A stretch of DNA of 64,000 bases, from NCBI GenBank assembly GCA_947632515.1, contig CANRPO010000002.1:62001-126000 (forward strand). Reading direction: 5' to 3'. Within the stretch, counting starts at the first letter, position 1; every line of letters begins with the position of its first letter. A program made the translations under genes and the position numbers. Source of the stretch: an uncultured Lachnospiraceae bacterium. GTDB taxonomy: Bacteria > Bacillota > Clostridia > Lachnospirales > Lachnospiraceae. The notes under the pieces are model-generated. The model did not search any database and was not told the DNA's origin. It saw only the letters and a program-made list of their open reading frames with translations. Below, piece after piece: positions 30,687 through 41,200 of this stretch.

Positions 30687-32366
30687 ATGGCCGGGAAAGC
30701 TATCAGTATTGAGATCGGTTATTCGCTGACGAGAGTCTGCGAGGTTGACTACAAGGCGAAGACACACAGGGTATACAGGCGTTTCACGATACCGACGCCG
30801 GCGGGCGTGATCAACGACGGCGTACTGTCGGCGACGCCGGAGTACATCGAGCAGCTTCGGGACGCGCTGAAAAACAGCAAGATGAAGGCGAAACAGGTGG
30901 TGTTCACCATCACGTCAGGCAGGATCAACAGCCGTGAGGTGATGATCCCTCTGGTAAAAGACAACCGTATCGCCGACGTGGTGGCGGCGAATGCGTCCGA
31001 GTATTTCCCGGTGGACCTGAGTCAGTTTGAACTGGCGCACAATATTCTGGGAACGGTGGGCGAGACGAAGGGCCAGCAGCAGTATAAGCTGCTTGTGATG
31101 GCTGCGCCGAAAGCGCTTTTAAGCGGCTACTACGATCTGGCGAAAGAACTGAAACTGGAACTGGCGGCAATCGACTATGCCGGCAACAGCGTTTTTCAGG
31201 TGGCGAAGGATAAGGTTTCCCAGGGCACGAGCCTCGTCGTCAAGATCGACGAGCGCTCCACACTGGTGCTGGCGATCCAGAATTCGGTCCTCACCTTTAC
31301 GAGAAACCTTCCGTACGGCGTAGACGAGACGATCCAGACGATCATCGATTCCACCAGATGGGCGAACACAGACACGGTGGTGGACGCGATGGACGCGATG
31401 GCGCTCAACGACTGCACCAACTTCTCCGAGATCGTGGAGACGCTGGAGCCGCTTGCGGGCAATATCTCCCGCGTGGTAGATTACTACGTCTCCCACAACG
31501 CGGGCGTCGCGGTGGAAAAGATCTACATAACGGGTATCGGCGCGGACATCAAGGGTCTGGCTGAGTTCCTCTCGAAGGAGATCAGTTACCCGACCGAGGT
31601 GCTGCGTCAGATAGAGGGTTGGAAGTTAGAGCAGAGTTTCCGAACGCAGTTTTACGGCGGCTACGTGGCCTGCGTCGGCGCGGCGGCGGCGCCGCTGGGC
31701 TTTAAGAAGGATGAGAAGAAGAAAAAGGATTCCGGCGCGGGAGCCTCTTCCGGCAAGAAGGGCGGCGTCAATCCCGCTCCTATCGCCTACGCGATTTTCG
31801 GCATCGGTCTGGCCGCCGCCATCGTGCTGGTCGTGCTGTCGGTGCTGAGGCTGATGGAGGCGCAGCGGCAGAATATGGAGCTGAAGGCGCAGAACAGCAG
31901 CTTGGAGGAGATCATTCCGATCTATAATGAGTATGTGGCCACACAGGCCTCCTACAATCTGGTGCAGACCATGTATTCCATGACGGAGAACAGGAATGAG
32001 GAACTGGTGGAGTTCCTGGAGGAGCTGGAGACAAAGCTCCCGGCGGACGTGCATGTGGTTTCCTTTACGAGCACGATAGACGGCGTGGCCATCAATATGA
32101 GCGTGAGCACGAAGAGCGAGGCGGCGTCGGCCATCGAACAGCTGCGAACCTTTGAGAGTCTGATCCCCACCAGCGTGACGGTGAATTCCGTGGTGGAGGA
32201 GATCGACGAGGAGGCCGGCACGACCAGCGTGAACTTCTCCGTCGCGGCGATCTATCAGGATATGGACTATCAGCCGGCGGAGGAAGACGCGGCTGACGGG
32301 ACGGCGGAGGCTGCCGCGGAGGATGGCGGCACGGCGGAAACAACGGTTGACAGCACGGCACAGTAG
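30687..32366 (+). CDS. pilM: PilM-PilN fusion, type IV pilus alignment protein
   Basis: 559 residues from ATG 30687 (AAAGGAGA 9 bp before; the upstream frame to 30636 is dropped). Residues 1-340 are PilM: an actin/FtsA-like fold (ISIEIGYSLTRVCEV; SLVVKIDERSTLVLAI; KIYITGIGADIKGLAEFL). A Lys/Gly-rich linker (341-362) leads to one membrane helix (366-389) and a PilN-like coiled coil and ferredoxin-like domain (390-530), ending in an acidic tail. In most bacteria PilM is a separate cytosolic protein that binds the short N-terminus of PilN; here they are one chain. PilO follows 12 bp later. Confidence 0.85.
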   Translation: MAGKAISIEIGYSLTRVCEVDYKAKTHRVYRRFTIPTPAGVINDGVLSATPEYIEQLRDALKNSKMKAKQVVFTITSGRINSREVMIPLVKDNRIADVVAANASEYFPVDLSQFELAHNILGTVGETKGQQQYKLLVMAAPKALLSGYYDLAKELKLELAAIDYAGNSVFQVAKDKVSQGTSLVVKIDERSTLVLAIQNSVLTFTRNLPYGVDETIQTIIDSTRWANTDTVVDAMDAMALNDCTNFSEIVETLEPLAGNISRVVDYYVSHNAGVAVEKIYITGIGADIKGLAEFLSKEISYPTEVLRQIEGWKLEQSFRTQFYGGYVACVGAAAAPLGFKKDEKKKKDSGAGASSGKKGGVNPAPIAYAIFGIGLAAAIVLVVLSVLRLMEAQRQNMELKAQNSSLEEIIPIYNEYVATQASYNLVQTMYSMTENRNEELVEFLEELETKLPADVHVVSFTSTIDGVAINMSVSTKSEAASAIEQLRTFESLIPTSVTVNSVVEEIDEEAGTTSVNFSVAAIYQDMDYQPAEEDAADGTAEAAAEDGGTAETTVDSTAQ

Positions 32367-32378
32367 GGGGATAAGAGG

Positions 32379-33230
32379 ATGAAGGTTTCTAAGAGAGATG
32401 TATTGCTTTTGCTTGGTCTGATCGGCGTTCTGGCGGTGGTTGCGGCTTACTTCCTTGCATATCAGCCGAACATAGAGGCCGCTGAGGCGCTGGAGGCGGA
32501 GAATCTGCAGCTGCAGCAGCGCATCGCCGATCTGAGCGACAAGATGGCGAACAAGGACGGCTATGTGGAAGAGACGGCCGAGATGAACGAGGAGATGGAC
32601 GCGATTCTGAAAAAATTCCCCGTGGATGTGCGCGAGGAGGACGGCGTGCTCTTGGCGGTCAATCAGGAGCTGATCGCCCCCATGGTGATCAACAGCATCG
32701 GCATCACGGCGAGCGAGCCCACGGTCCTTCCCGACGCGGAGGAAGAGGATGTGGATCACACCTACGAGATCGATGAGATCGAAGAGTACGAGGCGCAGGA
32801 GGGTATCGGGGACGACCCGCAGCAGGCGGCTGACGCCCAGGAGGGCGGCGTGGCCAACGAGGATATGCAGTATGTGCTGATGCAGCGCAGCGTGACCATG
32901 AACTATCTCGTCTCCTACGAGGGACTGAAAAGAGGCATCAAGAACATCAGCGTGCAGGATAACCGCATGAGCATCAACAACCTGACGGTCTCCTACGACG
33001 AGACGACGGGACTTCTGAACGGCACGACGGTGGTGGATATGTACTGCATCCCGGGACAGGACAAAGAGTATGTACAGCCCAACTTCTCCTCCGTCCTGAT
33101 CGGTTCTGACAATATCTTCGGCTCGCTGGAGACGTACGGCATCGGTCAGCTCGACATCGGGGAGAGCGTGACGGACGGCGAGGAGACGGCGGACGAAGGG
33201 GCACAGGAGGCCGGAGAGGCGGCGCAGTGA
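32379..33230 (+). CDS. pilO: PilO-like inner-membrane alignment protein
   Basis: 283 residues: short cytosolic start, one membrane helix (about 8-28, LLLLGLIGVLAVVAAYFLAY), a coiled coil (LEAENLQLQQRIADLSDKM) and a ferredoxin-like periplasmic-side domain split by an acidic insert (residues 117-150, EEEDVDHTYEIDEIEEYEAQ). PilO normally dimerises with PilN to link the inner platform to the fibre; in a Gram-positive cell it would face the wall zone. Position directly after the PilM-PilN fusion supports the call, since PilO sequences are poorly conserved. Confidence 0.72.
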   Translation: MKVSKRDVLLLLGLIGVLAVVAAYFLAYQPNIEAAEALEAENLQLQQRIADLSDKMANKDGYVEETAEMNEEMDAILKKFPVDVREEDGVLLAVNQELIAPMVINSIGITASEPTVLPDAEEEDVDHTYEIDEIEEYEAQEGIGDDPQQAADAQEGGVANEDMQYVLMQRSVTMNYLVSYEGLKRGIKNISVQDNRMSINNLTVSYDETTGLLNGTTVVDMYCIPGQDKEYVQPNFSSVLIGSDNIFGSLETYGIGQLDIGESVTDGEETADEGAQEAGEAAQ

Positions 33231-33290
33231 CGTCGGGGCGCGGGCGATATTTTGTGACAAGCGTTATAGAGGATATGGGATTCAGAAAGC

Positions 33291-34952
33291 ATGAGAAGAT
33301 ATATGGGATCGGATCGGACGGGACGGAAAGGACAACTGCATAGAGGGCGCGGGGAGAGCGGGAACGCGGGATTCTCTCTCGTGGAACTGCTGATCGCGGT
33401 GACCATACTGGCGATCATCGTGATCCCGCTCTTACATATGTTCGTCACCTCCACGAGGATCAACGTGAAGTCCAGACAGACGCTGCGCGCGACGACGGTG
33501 GCGCAGGACATCATGGAGGGACTAAAGGCGTACACGCTGGAGGAAGTGCGGACGCAGTTCAGCCTGCCGGACGGGTCGGCGAGCAGCGCCTATTTCACCC
33601 CGACAGAGGGGTTCTATGTACTCAACAGCAGCATGATTCAGGGCGGCGTGCGCGAGATCACAGAGCTGGAAAAGGATCGGGATGCGGGCGGCGATCCCGT
33701 TAATCCGAGCGATCCCGACAACGAGATCTACTACTTCGGCATTGAGAATCTGAAAATGCAGGGCGGCGAGTACGACGCCCTGATTAAGCTGGATGCGTCC
33801 ACCTACACGGAGAGCAAGGCGAAGGACGGCGATGCTGTGGCGGGCAAGACCGGCGTCACAGACAATTCGGGGCATGACCATGTATTCAACGGCGCGTTGT
33901 ATGCGGACGTCAACAGCGTGTCCGAGACAGGAAACGGCAGCTCAGAGACGGACAGCAGCTACCACGAGCCTGAGAGCCTGAGCAAGGATGTGGCGAAGGA
34001 ATTTAAGAAACTCATAGAGACGAAGGTATATCCCGACGGCGTATACCCGGATGGCTGGGAAGAGAATTGGAAGAGTGAAAACGGACTGGAGGACAGGAGA
34101 CTGGAGGACGTTGCGATCCTCGACGTGACAGATCGGACGATCAGGGTGGAGATCGGGCTGAAAAAGACGGGACACACCCCCGACCCGGACGGGGAGGGCC
34201 GGAAACAGTGTCAGGCGAGAGTGGTCTTTCAATATACGTGCAAATATGACGGAACCGATTATACCGTCAACTACGGCATGAATGGGTTTGGCGAGGGCGA
34301 AGTCAGCGATTCCGATCTGGCGGCGGAGGGGATTCCCCGCACTTTTTCCAGCGGCAACTTCTATCTGTTCTACTATCCGTTCTACAAGGGAAATAAGGAA
34401 GTGGATCACATTTTGTTCAACGTGGTGGACGGGGCGGAACTCTTCGACGAGGAGGAGCTGGCGCTCAGATCCGTCACGCTGGCGAAACAGATCCGCTCCG
34501 CCGTGGACGCGGCGGCCGGTGTGATCGCGCCGGATATGGCGGATACGAAACTGAACGATGCGGAGCGGCAGTATGCGGCCGAATATAAGATCGCATTCAA
34601 GGCGGGCAGACCTACGAAGGATAAACTGGTCTTCCGCACCAACATAGGGAACAATCTGTCCGAGGCAGCGCGAAAGAGCGAGGATGAAGGCGACGATAAC
34701 TGTCTGAACGTTCATATGGGCGGCACTGCGGAGGATCAGGAAAGCATACGGGTCGCAGAGATGGCGGGCGACGAGGTCAGCGGAAAGGCAACAAATGTTA
34801 TTTATGATATAGAGATCACAGTCTTTAAGACAGGGGCGGCAGATGAGTTCAAGAATTTGCCGAAGGGCGGCACGACTGCACAGTTTGAGCAGTATTACCG
34901 GGATCACGGGATGCATAAGCTCGCGACCATCACCAACGGGGACTGGAACTAA
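33291..34952 (+). CDS. Minor type IV pilin-like protein with large ectodomain
   Basis: 553 residues. Basic leader of 27 residues ending GNAG, cleavage before Phe28, then FSLVELLIAVTILAIIVIPLL with Glu32 at +5: a class III prepilin signal. The head (about 470 residues) is far larger than that of a typical minor pilin and contains Gly/Asp/Ser-rich segments (DNSGHDHVFNGALYADVNS). The ATG at 33291 has only a weak ribosome binding site, and 33303 is an alternative. Probably a PilV/GspJ-like initiator or tip subunit; the exact class is unclear. Confidence 0.78.
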   Translation: MRRYMGSDRTGRKGQLHRGRGESGNAGFSLVELLIAVTILAIIVIPLLHMFVTSTRINVKSRQTLRATTVAQDIMEGLKAYTLEEVRTQFSLPDGSASSAYFTPTEGFYVLNSSMIQGGVREITELEKDRDAGGDPVNPSDPDNEIYYFGIENLKMQGGEYDALIKLDASTYTESKAKDGDAVAGKTGVTDNSGHDHVFNGALYADVNSVSETGNGSSETDSSYHEPESLSKDVAKEFKKLIETKVYPDGVYPDGWEENWKSENGLEDRRLEDVAILDVTDRTIRVEIGLKKTGHTPDPDGEGRKQCQARVVFQYTCKYDGTDYTVNYGMNGFGEGEVSDSDLAAEGIPRTFSSGNFYLFYYPFYKGNKEVDHILFNVVDGAELFDEEELALRSVTLAKQIRSAVDAAAGVIAPDMADTKLNDAERQYAAEYKIAFKAGRPTKDKLVFRTNIGNNLSEAARKSEDEGDDNCLNVHMGGTAEDQESIRVAEMAGDEVSGKATNVIYDIEITVFKTGAADEFKNLPKGGTTAQFEQYYRDHGMHKLATITNGDWN

Positions 34953-35014
34953 GCGCGTCGGCGGGACGGCGCTATCGGAACACGCGTTATGTTTGAAAGG
35001 ACAGGAAAAAACTT

Positions 35015-37693
35015 ATGAAGGAGCCGCGTGTAAGCAGGAGACTGCTGTTTGGCAAAAAGAATAGGAGGGACGACAGAGGCTCGGCGATCGTTATCGTCAT
35101 CATCGCGATGGCGATGATCGGCATTCTCGCCTCCACGATCCTGTGGGCCTCCTACCTGAATTACCGCATCAAGATCAACGATCTGAAGGTGAAGAACAGT
35201 TTCTATTCGGCGGAGACGGTGGTCGAGCAGATCATGGCGGGCGTGAAGAAGGATATTGTGTCCGCCTCCGTCAACGAGGCGTATCAGGAAGTGGTGAGCA
35301 ACTGGGATGCGCTGGCGTCGGACTCCAACCGGGAGAGCTATTTCATCACAGCCTACACGAAGGCGGTGGAGGAGAAACTGAAAGTCAGCGGCGGCCGGTA
35401 CGATAAGAGCGTGCTCAGAGGCTTTGTGGACGATGATTTTTTCAATGAGGGAAACGCTGCGGGCCACATCGTCAATGAGACATGGGACAATGCCACGCCC
35501 ACATTCAAATCCTTCGATGACAACAGACTGACAGACCCGACCTCGGGTTCCATGACGCTCAAGAATATCTGCGTCGAGTTCTACGACAGCGACGGCCTTC
35601 TGTCCGTCATCAACACGGATATCGCCATCGATGTGCCGAAACTTCGGTTTACCCAGGCGGGAACCATCGACAGGCTCTATCCCTACGTGTTTGTGGGGGA
35701 CGACGGCGTCTCCACGGCGGACGGCGCGATCGTCGGTATCGACGGTAGCATCTATGGCGGGGCCTACGAGGCGGACGGCACGGACGCCGCGAAACTGGAT
35801 CAGAAGAAGGACGGTATTCAGATCGGGCAGAACAGCCACGTGACAGTGGAGGACGCCTCCTATATCATATCCGGCGGCGACATCGTGGTCGGCAACGCAG
35901 CGCACTTTGTCAATCTGATCAATCAGGACGCGCAGCTTGTGGTGCGCGGACGGAGCGCGGGCGGCACGGGTTTTCAGACGAGTGTGTACGCGACCGGGCT
36001 GGCGGTGAACGGCAGCCATCTTGACATAACGGGCAAAGCCTATGTGGCCAACGACCTGATCCTCTCAGGCAAGGGCAGCAGCGTCTCCCTTGCGGGGCAA
36101 TATCTTGGGTACGGCGGCGAGATGGGCGCAACCCTTCTTGGCAACGCAAAGAATGAGGATGGTACGGACAAGGTGGACGGCGACGGAAATGCCGTGCAGG
36201 AAAACGTCAATCCCGCGCAGCGCAGCAGCGCCATCGTCATCAACGGCAAGGATTCCACCGTAGACCTGACGGGGCTGAACACTCTGCAGCTTGCGGGCCG
36301 CGCCTATGTGAGCCTCTCCGACAACGAGGAGGAGAGCGCGCTGCCCCATGTGCTGATGGGCGAATCCATCTCTGTGAAAAGCAACCAGATCGCTTATCTG
36401 GTGCCTCCGGAGTGCGTGGGGACGCTGGACGGAAAGACAGTCATCGGGCAGAACCCCGTGTCCTTCAGCACCTGGAGCGAGATGCTGGCAAGTCTGGCGG
36501 ATTACGAGACGGACGGCAGAGACTTCCGGATCGTGGACGCGGGCATGGCAGCCTCCAAGTTAGGCGGCGGCACGCTGGTCAGTTACGGCGTCGGCAGTGT
36601 GACGGCTGCAGATTTCGGGAGCGTCGATCCGGCGAATACGGCGGAATTGATCAGGACGCTCAATGCGGCAGGGGCGGCGAAAGGCGTCCGTTTTCTGTAT
36701 ATGCCGGAGAAACAGCAGGTCTATCTGTACCTCGTGATGGATGCGGCCAATGCCGAGAAATATTTTGCGGCATATTATAATGTGAACAGCAATAAGGCCA
36801 GTCTGGACTCTTATTTCAATACCTACGCCTCCGGCGGCATTAAGTTAAGAGAGAATGTACAGGGCTACACGGTTCTGGGAAACAGCATGGTGTCCCTCAC
36901 GGATGCGGCAGACGGCGACGGAATCAAGACGAATGCGGACGGCGACAAGCTGGTGAGACTGCTCTCCAGCGTAAAACCCGCGGAGGAGAACGAGGGGGAA
37001 GGCGAAGGTGAGGAAGGCGGGGAAGAGCAGCCCGCAGACCCCGACGCCTACACGGAAGTGTCCGACAATCTCACCGATGTGGAGAATGTGAAGACGGAAG
37101 AGGATCTGGAGAAACTGATCGCAGACTGTGATACGGTCTATCAGAATCTCAACCGCAATCTGACCGAGGAGGACGATCCCGCCGCGACGAAGAATACGGT
37201 GTTTGAGAATCTGGTGCAGCTGGAGGATCCGCCGGTGGGACTCGACGGAACGGTGGAGCATCAGGGACTGATAAATTACCTTAAGGACAAGAGCGGCAAG
37301 GAAGCCGTGTTTTCCACGGATCCGGGCGGCCCGAATGAATTGAAGGCCGTGCTGAAAGACGGCGATTACACCGTGAAGGACTCCAAGCTGCGCCTTGTCA
37401 TCGCCACGGGAGATGTGAGCGTGGAGTGCTCTTTTAAAGGCTTGATCCTGGCGGGCGGCACGATCACCGTGAACGGCACCTATAACTGTATGAAGGACGG
37501 CGAGGGCGTCTACAGCGTGCTGCAGGCGAAACGCGTGGGCGACGATACGGACACGAACGTACCCGCCAATGTGCTGTACAACGGCTCCGGCATGGTGAAG
37601 AACGGCTATGAGGGCGCGGAGGCAGACGAGCTGGGCAATCTGAGCATAGACTATTCCGAGATCGTGCGGTATGAAAACTGGATCAAGAAGTAG
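35015..37693 (+). CDS. PilX-like membrane-anchored pilus assembly protein, very large
   Basis: 892 residues. N-terminus resembles PilX: basic leader to Gly22, then SAIVIVIIAMAMIGILAS and a long helix (NSFYSAETVVEQIMAGV). Unlike the other pilins it lacks the +5 glutamate, as in some GspK/PilX proteins. Residues 230-470 hold repeated short beta strands (GNAAHFVNLIN, SHLDITGKAYVANDL, GKGSSVSLAGQYL), suggesting a beta-helix; then an acidic linker (GEGEEGGEEQPADP) and a further beta-rich domain (SVECSFKGLILAGGTITVNG). Likely a minor pilus subunit at the tip or surface. Exact role unknown. Confidence 0.7.
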   Translation: MKEPRVSRRLLFGKKNRRDDRGSAIVIVIIAMAMIGILASTILWASYLNYRIKINDLKVKNSFYSAETVVEQIMAGVKKDIVSASVNEAYQEVVSNWDALASDSNRESYFITAYTKAVEEKLKVSGGRYDKSVLRGFVDDDFFNEGNAAGHIVNETWDNATPTFKSFDDNRLTDPTSGSMTLKNICVEFYDSDGLLSVINTDIAIDVPKLRFTQAGTIDRLYPYVFVGDDGVSTADGAIVGIDGSIYGGAYEADGTDAAKLDQKKDGIQIGQNSHVTVEDASYIISGGDIVVGNAAHFVNLINQDAQLVVRGRSAGGTGFQTSVYATGLAVNGSHLDITGKAYVANDLILSGKGSSVSLAGQYLGYGGEMGATLLGNAKNEDGTDKVDGDGNAVQENVNPAQRSSAIVINGKDSTVDLTGLNTLQLAGRAYVSLSDNEEESALPHVLMGESISVKSNQIAYLVPPECVGTLDGKTVIGQNPVSFSTWSEMLASLADYETDGRDFRIVDAGMAASKLGGGTLVSYGVGSVTAADFGSVDPANTAELIRTLNAAGAAKGVRFLYMPEKQQVYLYLVMDAANAEKYFAAYYNVNSNKASLDSYFNTYASGGIKLRENVQGYTVLGNSMVSLTDAADGDGIKTNADGDKLVRLLSSVKPAEENEGEGEGEEGGEEQPADPDAYTEVSDNLTDVENVKTEEDLEKLIADCDTVYQNLNRNLTEEDDPAATKNTVFENLVQLEDPPVGLDGTVEHQGLINYLKDKSGKEAVFSTDPGGPNELKAVLKDGDYTVKDSKLRLVIATGDVSVECSFKGLILAGGTITVNGTYNCMKDGEGVYSVLQAKRVGDDTDTNVPANVLYNGSGMVKNGYEGAEADELGNLSIDYSEIVRYENWIKK

Positions 37694-37720
37694 GGTTTGG
37701 AAGAGTGGAAAGAGGAAATC

Positions 37721-38254
37721 ATGCGTGACATGCGTAAACTTGTAAAAAATAACAAGGGTTATTCTCTTGTGGAGCTGATCATCGTCATAGCCATCATAGC
37801 CGTGCTCGGACTTGGAGCCACATGGTCCATCGCCCTGATTTTTGGCGCCAACGCCAAGACCTGCGCCAACGACATCGTGGGCGCGATCTCCGAGTGCAAG
37901 ATCATGACGATGACGAAGGGCAAAGGCAACGTGCGTCTGCTCATTTACCGCGACGGCGAGGGCGGCACGATTTACAGTGAACTTCAGACCAGAGAGAACA
38001 ATACCGCCTCATGGAAAACGGAGAATGACGGCAGGGAAAAGGTCGGCGCGAGCAGATGTGCCGTAGGCACGTCGGAAGGGACAGAGGATATTCCGACGAG
38101 TAGGGACACGGCGTGGGAGTTCTATTTTGACAGGAGCACGGGAAAGTTGATGGACACAACTACCGTGAGCGAGATACATGTGTTGGGAGGCAGCAAGCAT
38201 TATTGTATCAAGATAGAGAAACTGACCGGCAAGACGACGAAAGAGCTGCTGTGA
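37721..38254 (+). CDS. Minor type IV pilin-like protein (GspH/FimT-like)
   Basis: 177 residues from ATG 37721 with AAAGAGGAA upstream; the frame extends to a TTG at 37697. Leader KNNKG, cleavage after Gly13, then YSLVELIIVIAIIAVLGLG with Glu18 at +5. The first mature residue is Tyr, not Phe. A short head domain (KTCANDIVGAISECKIMTMTKG) fits GspH/FimT. A normal-sized minor pilin among giant neighbours. Confidence 0.8.
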   Translation: MRDMRKLVKNNKGYSLVELIIVIAIIAVLGLGATWSIALIFGANAKTCANDIVGAISECKIMTMTKGKGNVRLLIYRDGEGGTIYSELQTRENNTASWKTENDGREKVGASRCAVGTSEGTEDIPTSRDTAWEFYFDRSTGKLMDTTTVSEIHVLGGSKHYCIKIEKLTGKTTKELL

Positions 38255-38297
38255 GGAACGGACGGGGTCTGTTGTGGCGTAAGAAAGGATATTTGTG

Positions 38298-41200
38298 ATG
38301 AGGAAAGATCAGAGAGGCTTTACTATAGTCGAATTGATTATCGCCGTGGCGATTCTCGCGATCGTGACGCTGGCGGTGGGCGGCTTTATGGTTGTCGGCT
38401 CCAGAAGCTACACGAGCGCGAATACCGACATCATGCTGCAGCAGGACGCGCAGTTGGCCCTGAATCAGATTTCCGACGTCATCATCGACACCACCGACAG
38501 CATCAGCTACAGCGTCGGCGACAGCAGCGGCTTACAGACTGTGCTGAAAGACTCCGAGTACGGCGGCGAGGCGACGGACAAGTGCCTGACCGTGGTAAAC
38601 CGCAAGGAGCCCGACAGCAACAACGATAATCCGAGCTACTGGTTTTACTGGAGCAAAGAGAAGGAGACGATCTATTTCAACGAGGTGCCGGTGGATTCCA
38701 CCATGTCCGAGGAGGAGATCAAGAACGGTTTTGCCGACGCGGAGATTGCGAAAGCTGTCTTGGCTGAACATGTCACGGACTTGCAGATCGACGTCTCCCA
38801 GTTCGAGGAAAACAGGGTCGTCATGATCTCCATGACCTTTGAGAACGGCGGCAGGCAATATTCCACCTCCAACAATGTGACCGTGCGCAACAGGATCGCC
38901 CTGAATGCGATCGATGTCGCTCCGATGAAGATTGCGGATGAGTTCCTGATTACGAATCTGAGTCCCGTAACGCTGGAGCCGGGAGACGACTATACTTTCG
39001 AGGCTCATGTGGATACTTCCTCCGACGACAGGGAACTGAAGTGCGAGCTGTCGGGAAACGCTGACAGCGACACTCGCATTACGGGCGCTGACAGCGACAC
39101 TCGCATTACGAGCGTCACGACGGCGGACGGCGGCAAGACCGTGCGCATTGCGGTTCATGTGGGAATCAAGGAGATGAGATCCAATTTCCTGCTTAAGGTA
39201 AGTCGGGCGCACGAGCAGTACGATGGACAGAACAAGCGGGTTTCCGTGTCTGCGCAGATCAAAGTAAAGCGCGTCAATGCGGTCAACATCACGGGGCCGG
39301 CCAGCGCCAAGCAGGGCGCGACGGTCAGCCTGACGGGCAGCGCCTCAGGCCCTCAGCTTGGTTATTCCTGCAACAGCGCGGCCTGTGCGGGCGACGAGAT
39401 TGCAAAAGATCATGACCTGATCGACACCCGCTGGGTTGTGACAAGCGGAAATGCGACCATTGCGAATCCGACCAAAAACAGTGCGGATGTTATGATTGCC
39501 GCAAATGCGGTACCGGGCGAGGACGTCGTCGTGCGCGCCTACTCGCAGCTCTCCGCCACGAAGAACGGCGGTTACGGCATTGCGTCGCAAGGGTGGAGCG
39601 CGCCCATCTACGGCGAGTGGCGGATCCGCGTGGAGCAGGGGATTCAGGGGGATGCGCCGCTGAGGTCGGATTTCAAGTTCGGCACGGATAACGATGAAGA
39701 AGTCGGCATGATATACGATTACATGTATGAAGGTTTGTCGGACTATAGGAGATATGTCCTGTGTGTCCGTGTCAGGGAACTCAACGCGTCAGGAGCGGAT
39801 AACGATCAGGTGGTGCTCTATTGGGCCAGCGAGGGTAAGAATGTGCGGTTCAATCCCGATATGTTTGGCGTGGATTTTGACCGTTCTTACAATGTATACA
39901 TGCAGGTGCTTTTGCCTGTGGATCAGTCGCAGTATAAAGGACAGCCCAATAAGGCGGCCAACCAGTTCAGCGAGGATTCCAAAGAGACGATCAAGGCAGA
40001 GTATAAGGCGAATCTCGACGGCAATGGCAAATATGTAGGAACGAGATACGAGGCGAGCAAACTTTTCTATGGAAAACTGACGCCTCCGGCCATCTCGGTC
40101 GTATACAATAATGTGACCTATCCAAATGACAACAAGGACCACTACGAGTCATACTCTCTGTTTTCGGGTGGAGATCCCGTCGTGGGACAGATTCTGTTCG
40201 GCGATGTCATGAACATTAAGCCGCAGACGTTGAATGGGAAGATCGTATTTACCATTTACAAGGGCGAGGGCGAAGGCATTGAAAGTTGGCAGCGGGTAAG
40301 CGGCTACGATCCCGGCAGGAATGCTTATGATAATCCGTCGATTTTCGGCGACGGCGAATTTCGTATCGAGGTACAGACGAGCGGCGTGCCCGCTCTGACA
40401 AGTTCTAATTTTATCAGACGCAACGCCAAGAACAACCCGCCTTCGGCTGTCGGTATGTATCACATCGTGCCGGGGTATCGGTATGCGAACCAGTACAATC
40501 TTGGAAATTATGATTTTATCTTGCAAGAGAATCTGAACGGCGATTACGACGAGCATTATTATGTGCAGCCAAAATGTACGATCAATCTGAAAGTGGGTAT
40601 GGAATTTAATATGGAATTGCCGCCCGAGAACGGAGAGCAGCGGTTTACGAACTTCCCTGTCCCGACGGATTTTGCGTTCCCGTTTGCGCTCAAGAGTGAG
40701 TTCGTGCAGACAGTGAAAAAGAGTCTGCCGACCTATACGAAGTCAGGCAATGAGAGTGGTTGGCGCGATTTTCTGGTGGACTGCGAGTATGTGCCCGGTG
40801 CGAACGGCGAGCGGGACAGCTATACAATTTGGCTCTATACGGAATCAAATAGGAATGGTGCGTCCTACACGCGGAATGTGATCGGTAAATACACATGTAA
40901 AGTCGGCGACGATAAGTGGGATATGGTCAGATGGAACTATCAGGAAGATGTCAAGGTAGAGACAAACATAGATTACAGAAAAGACAATCATAACTGGAAA
41001 GCGTATTTCCCGTATCCTTCTGAGAGTGGCTTCCCGTTTAAGGGATTGCTTGGCGGTTCCAGTGATAAAGTGATGTATCGTCTGCAGGCGTACAATGTAG
41101 ATTCTAACTATGAGAAAAAGATGGAAACGTTAATCGCAGAATGTGAGTTGGAGAGCGGCGGTGACTATGTACTCACGCTGAAAGAAGTAGTGAGCGGCGG

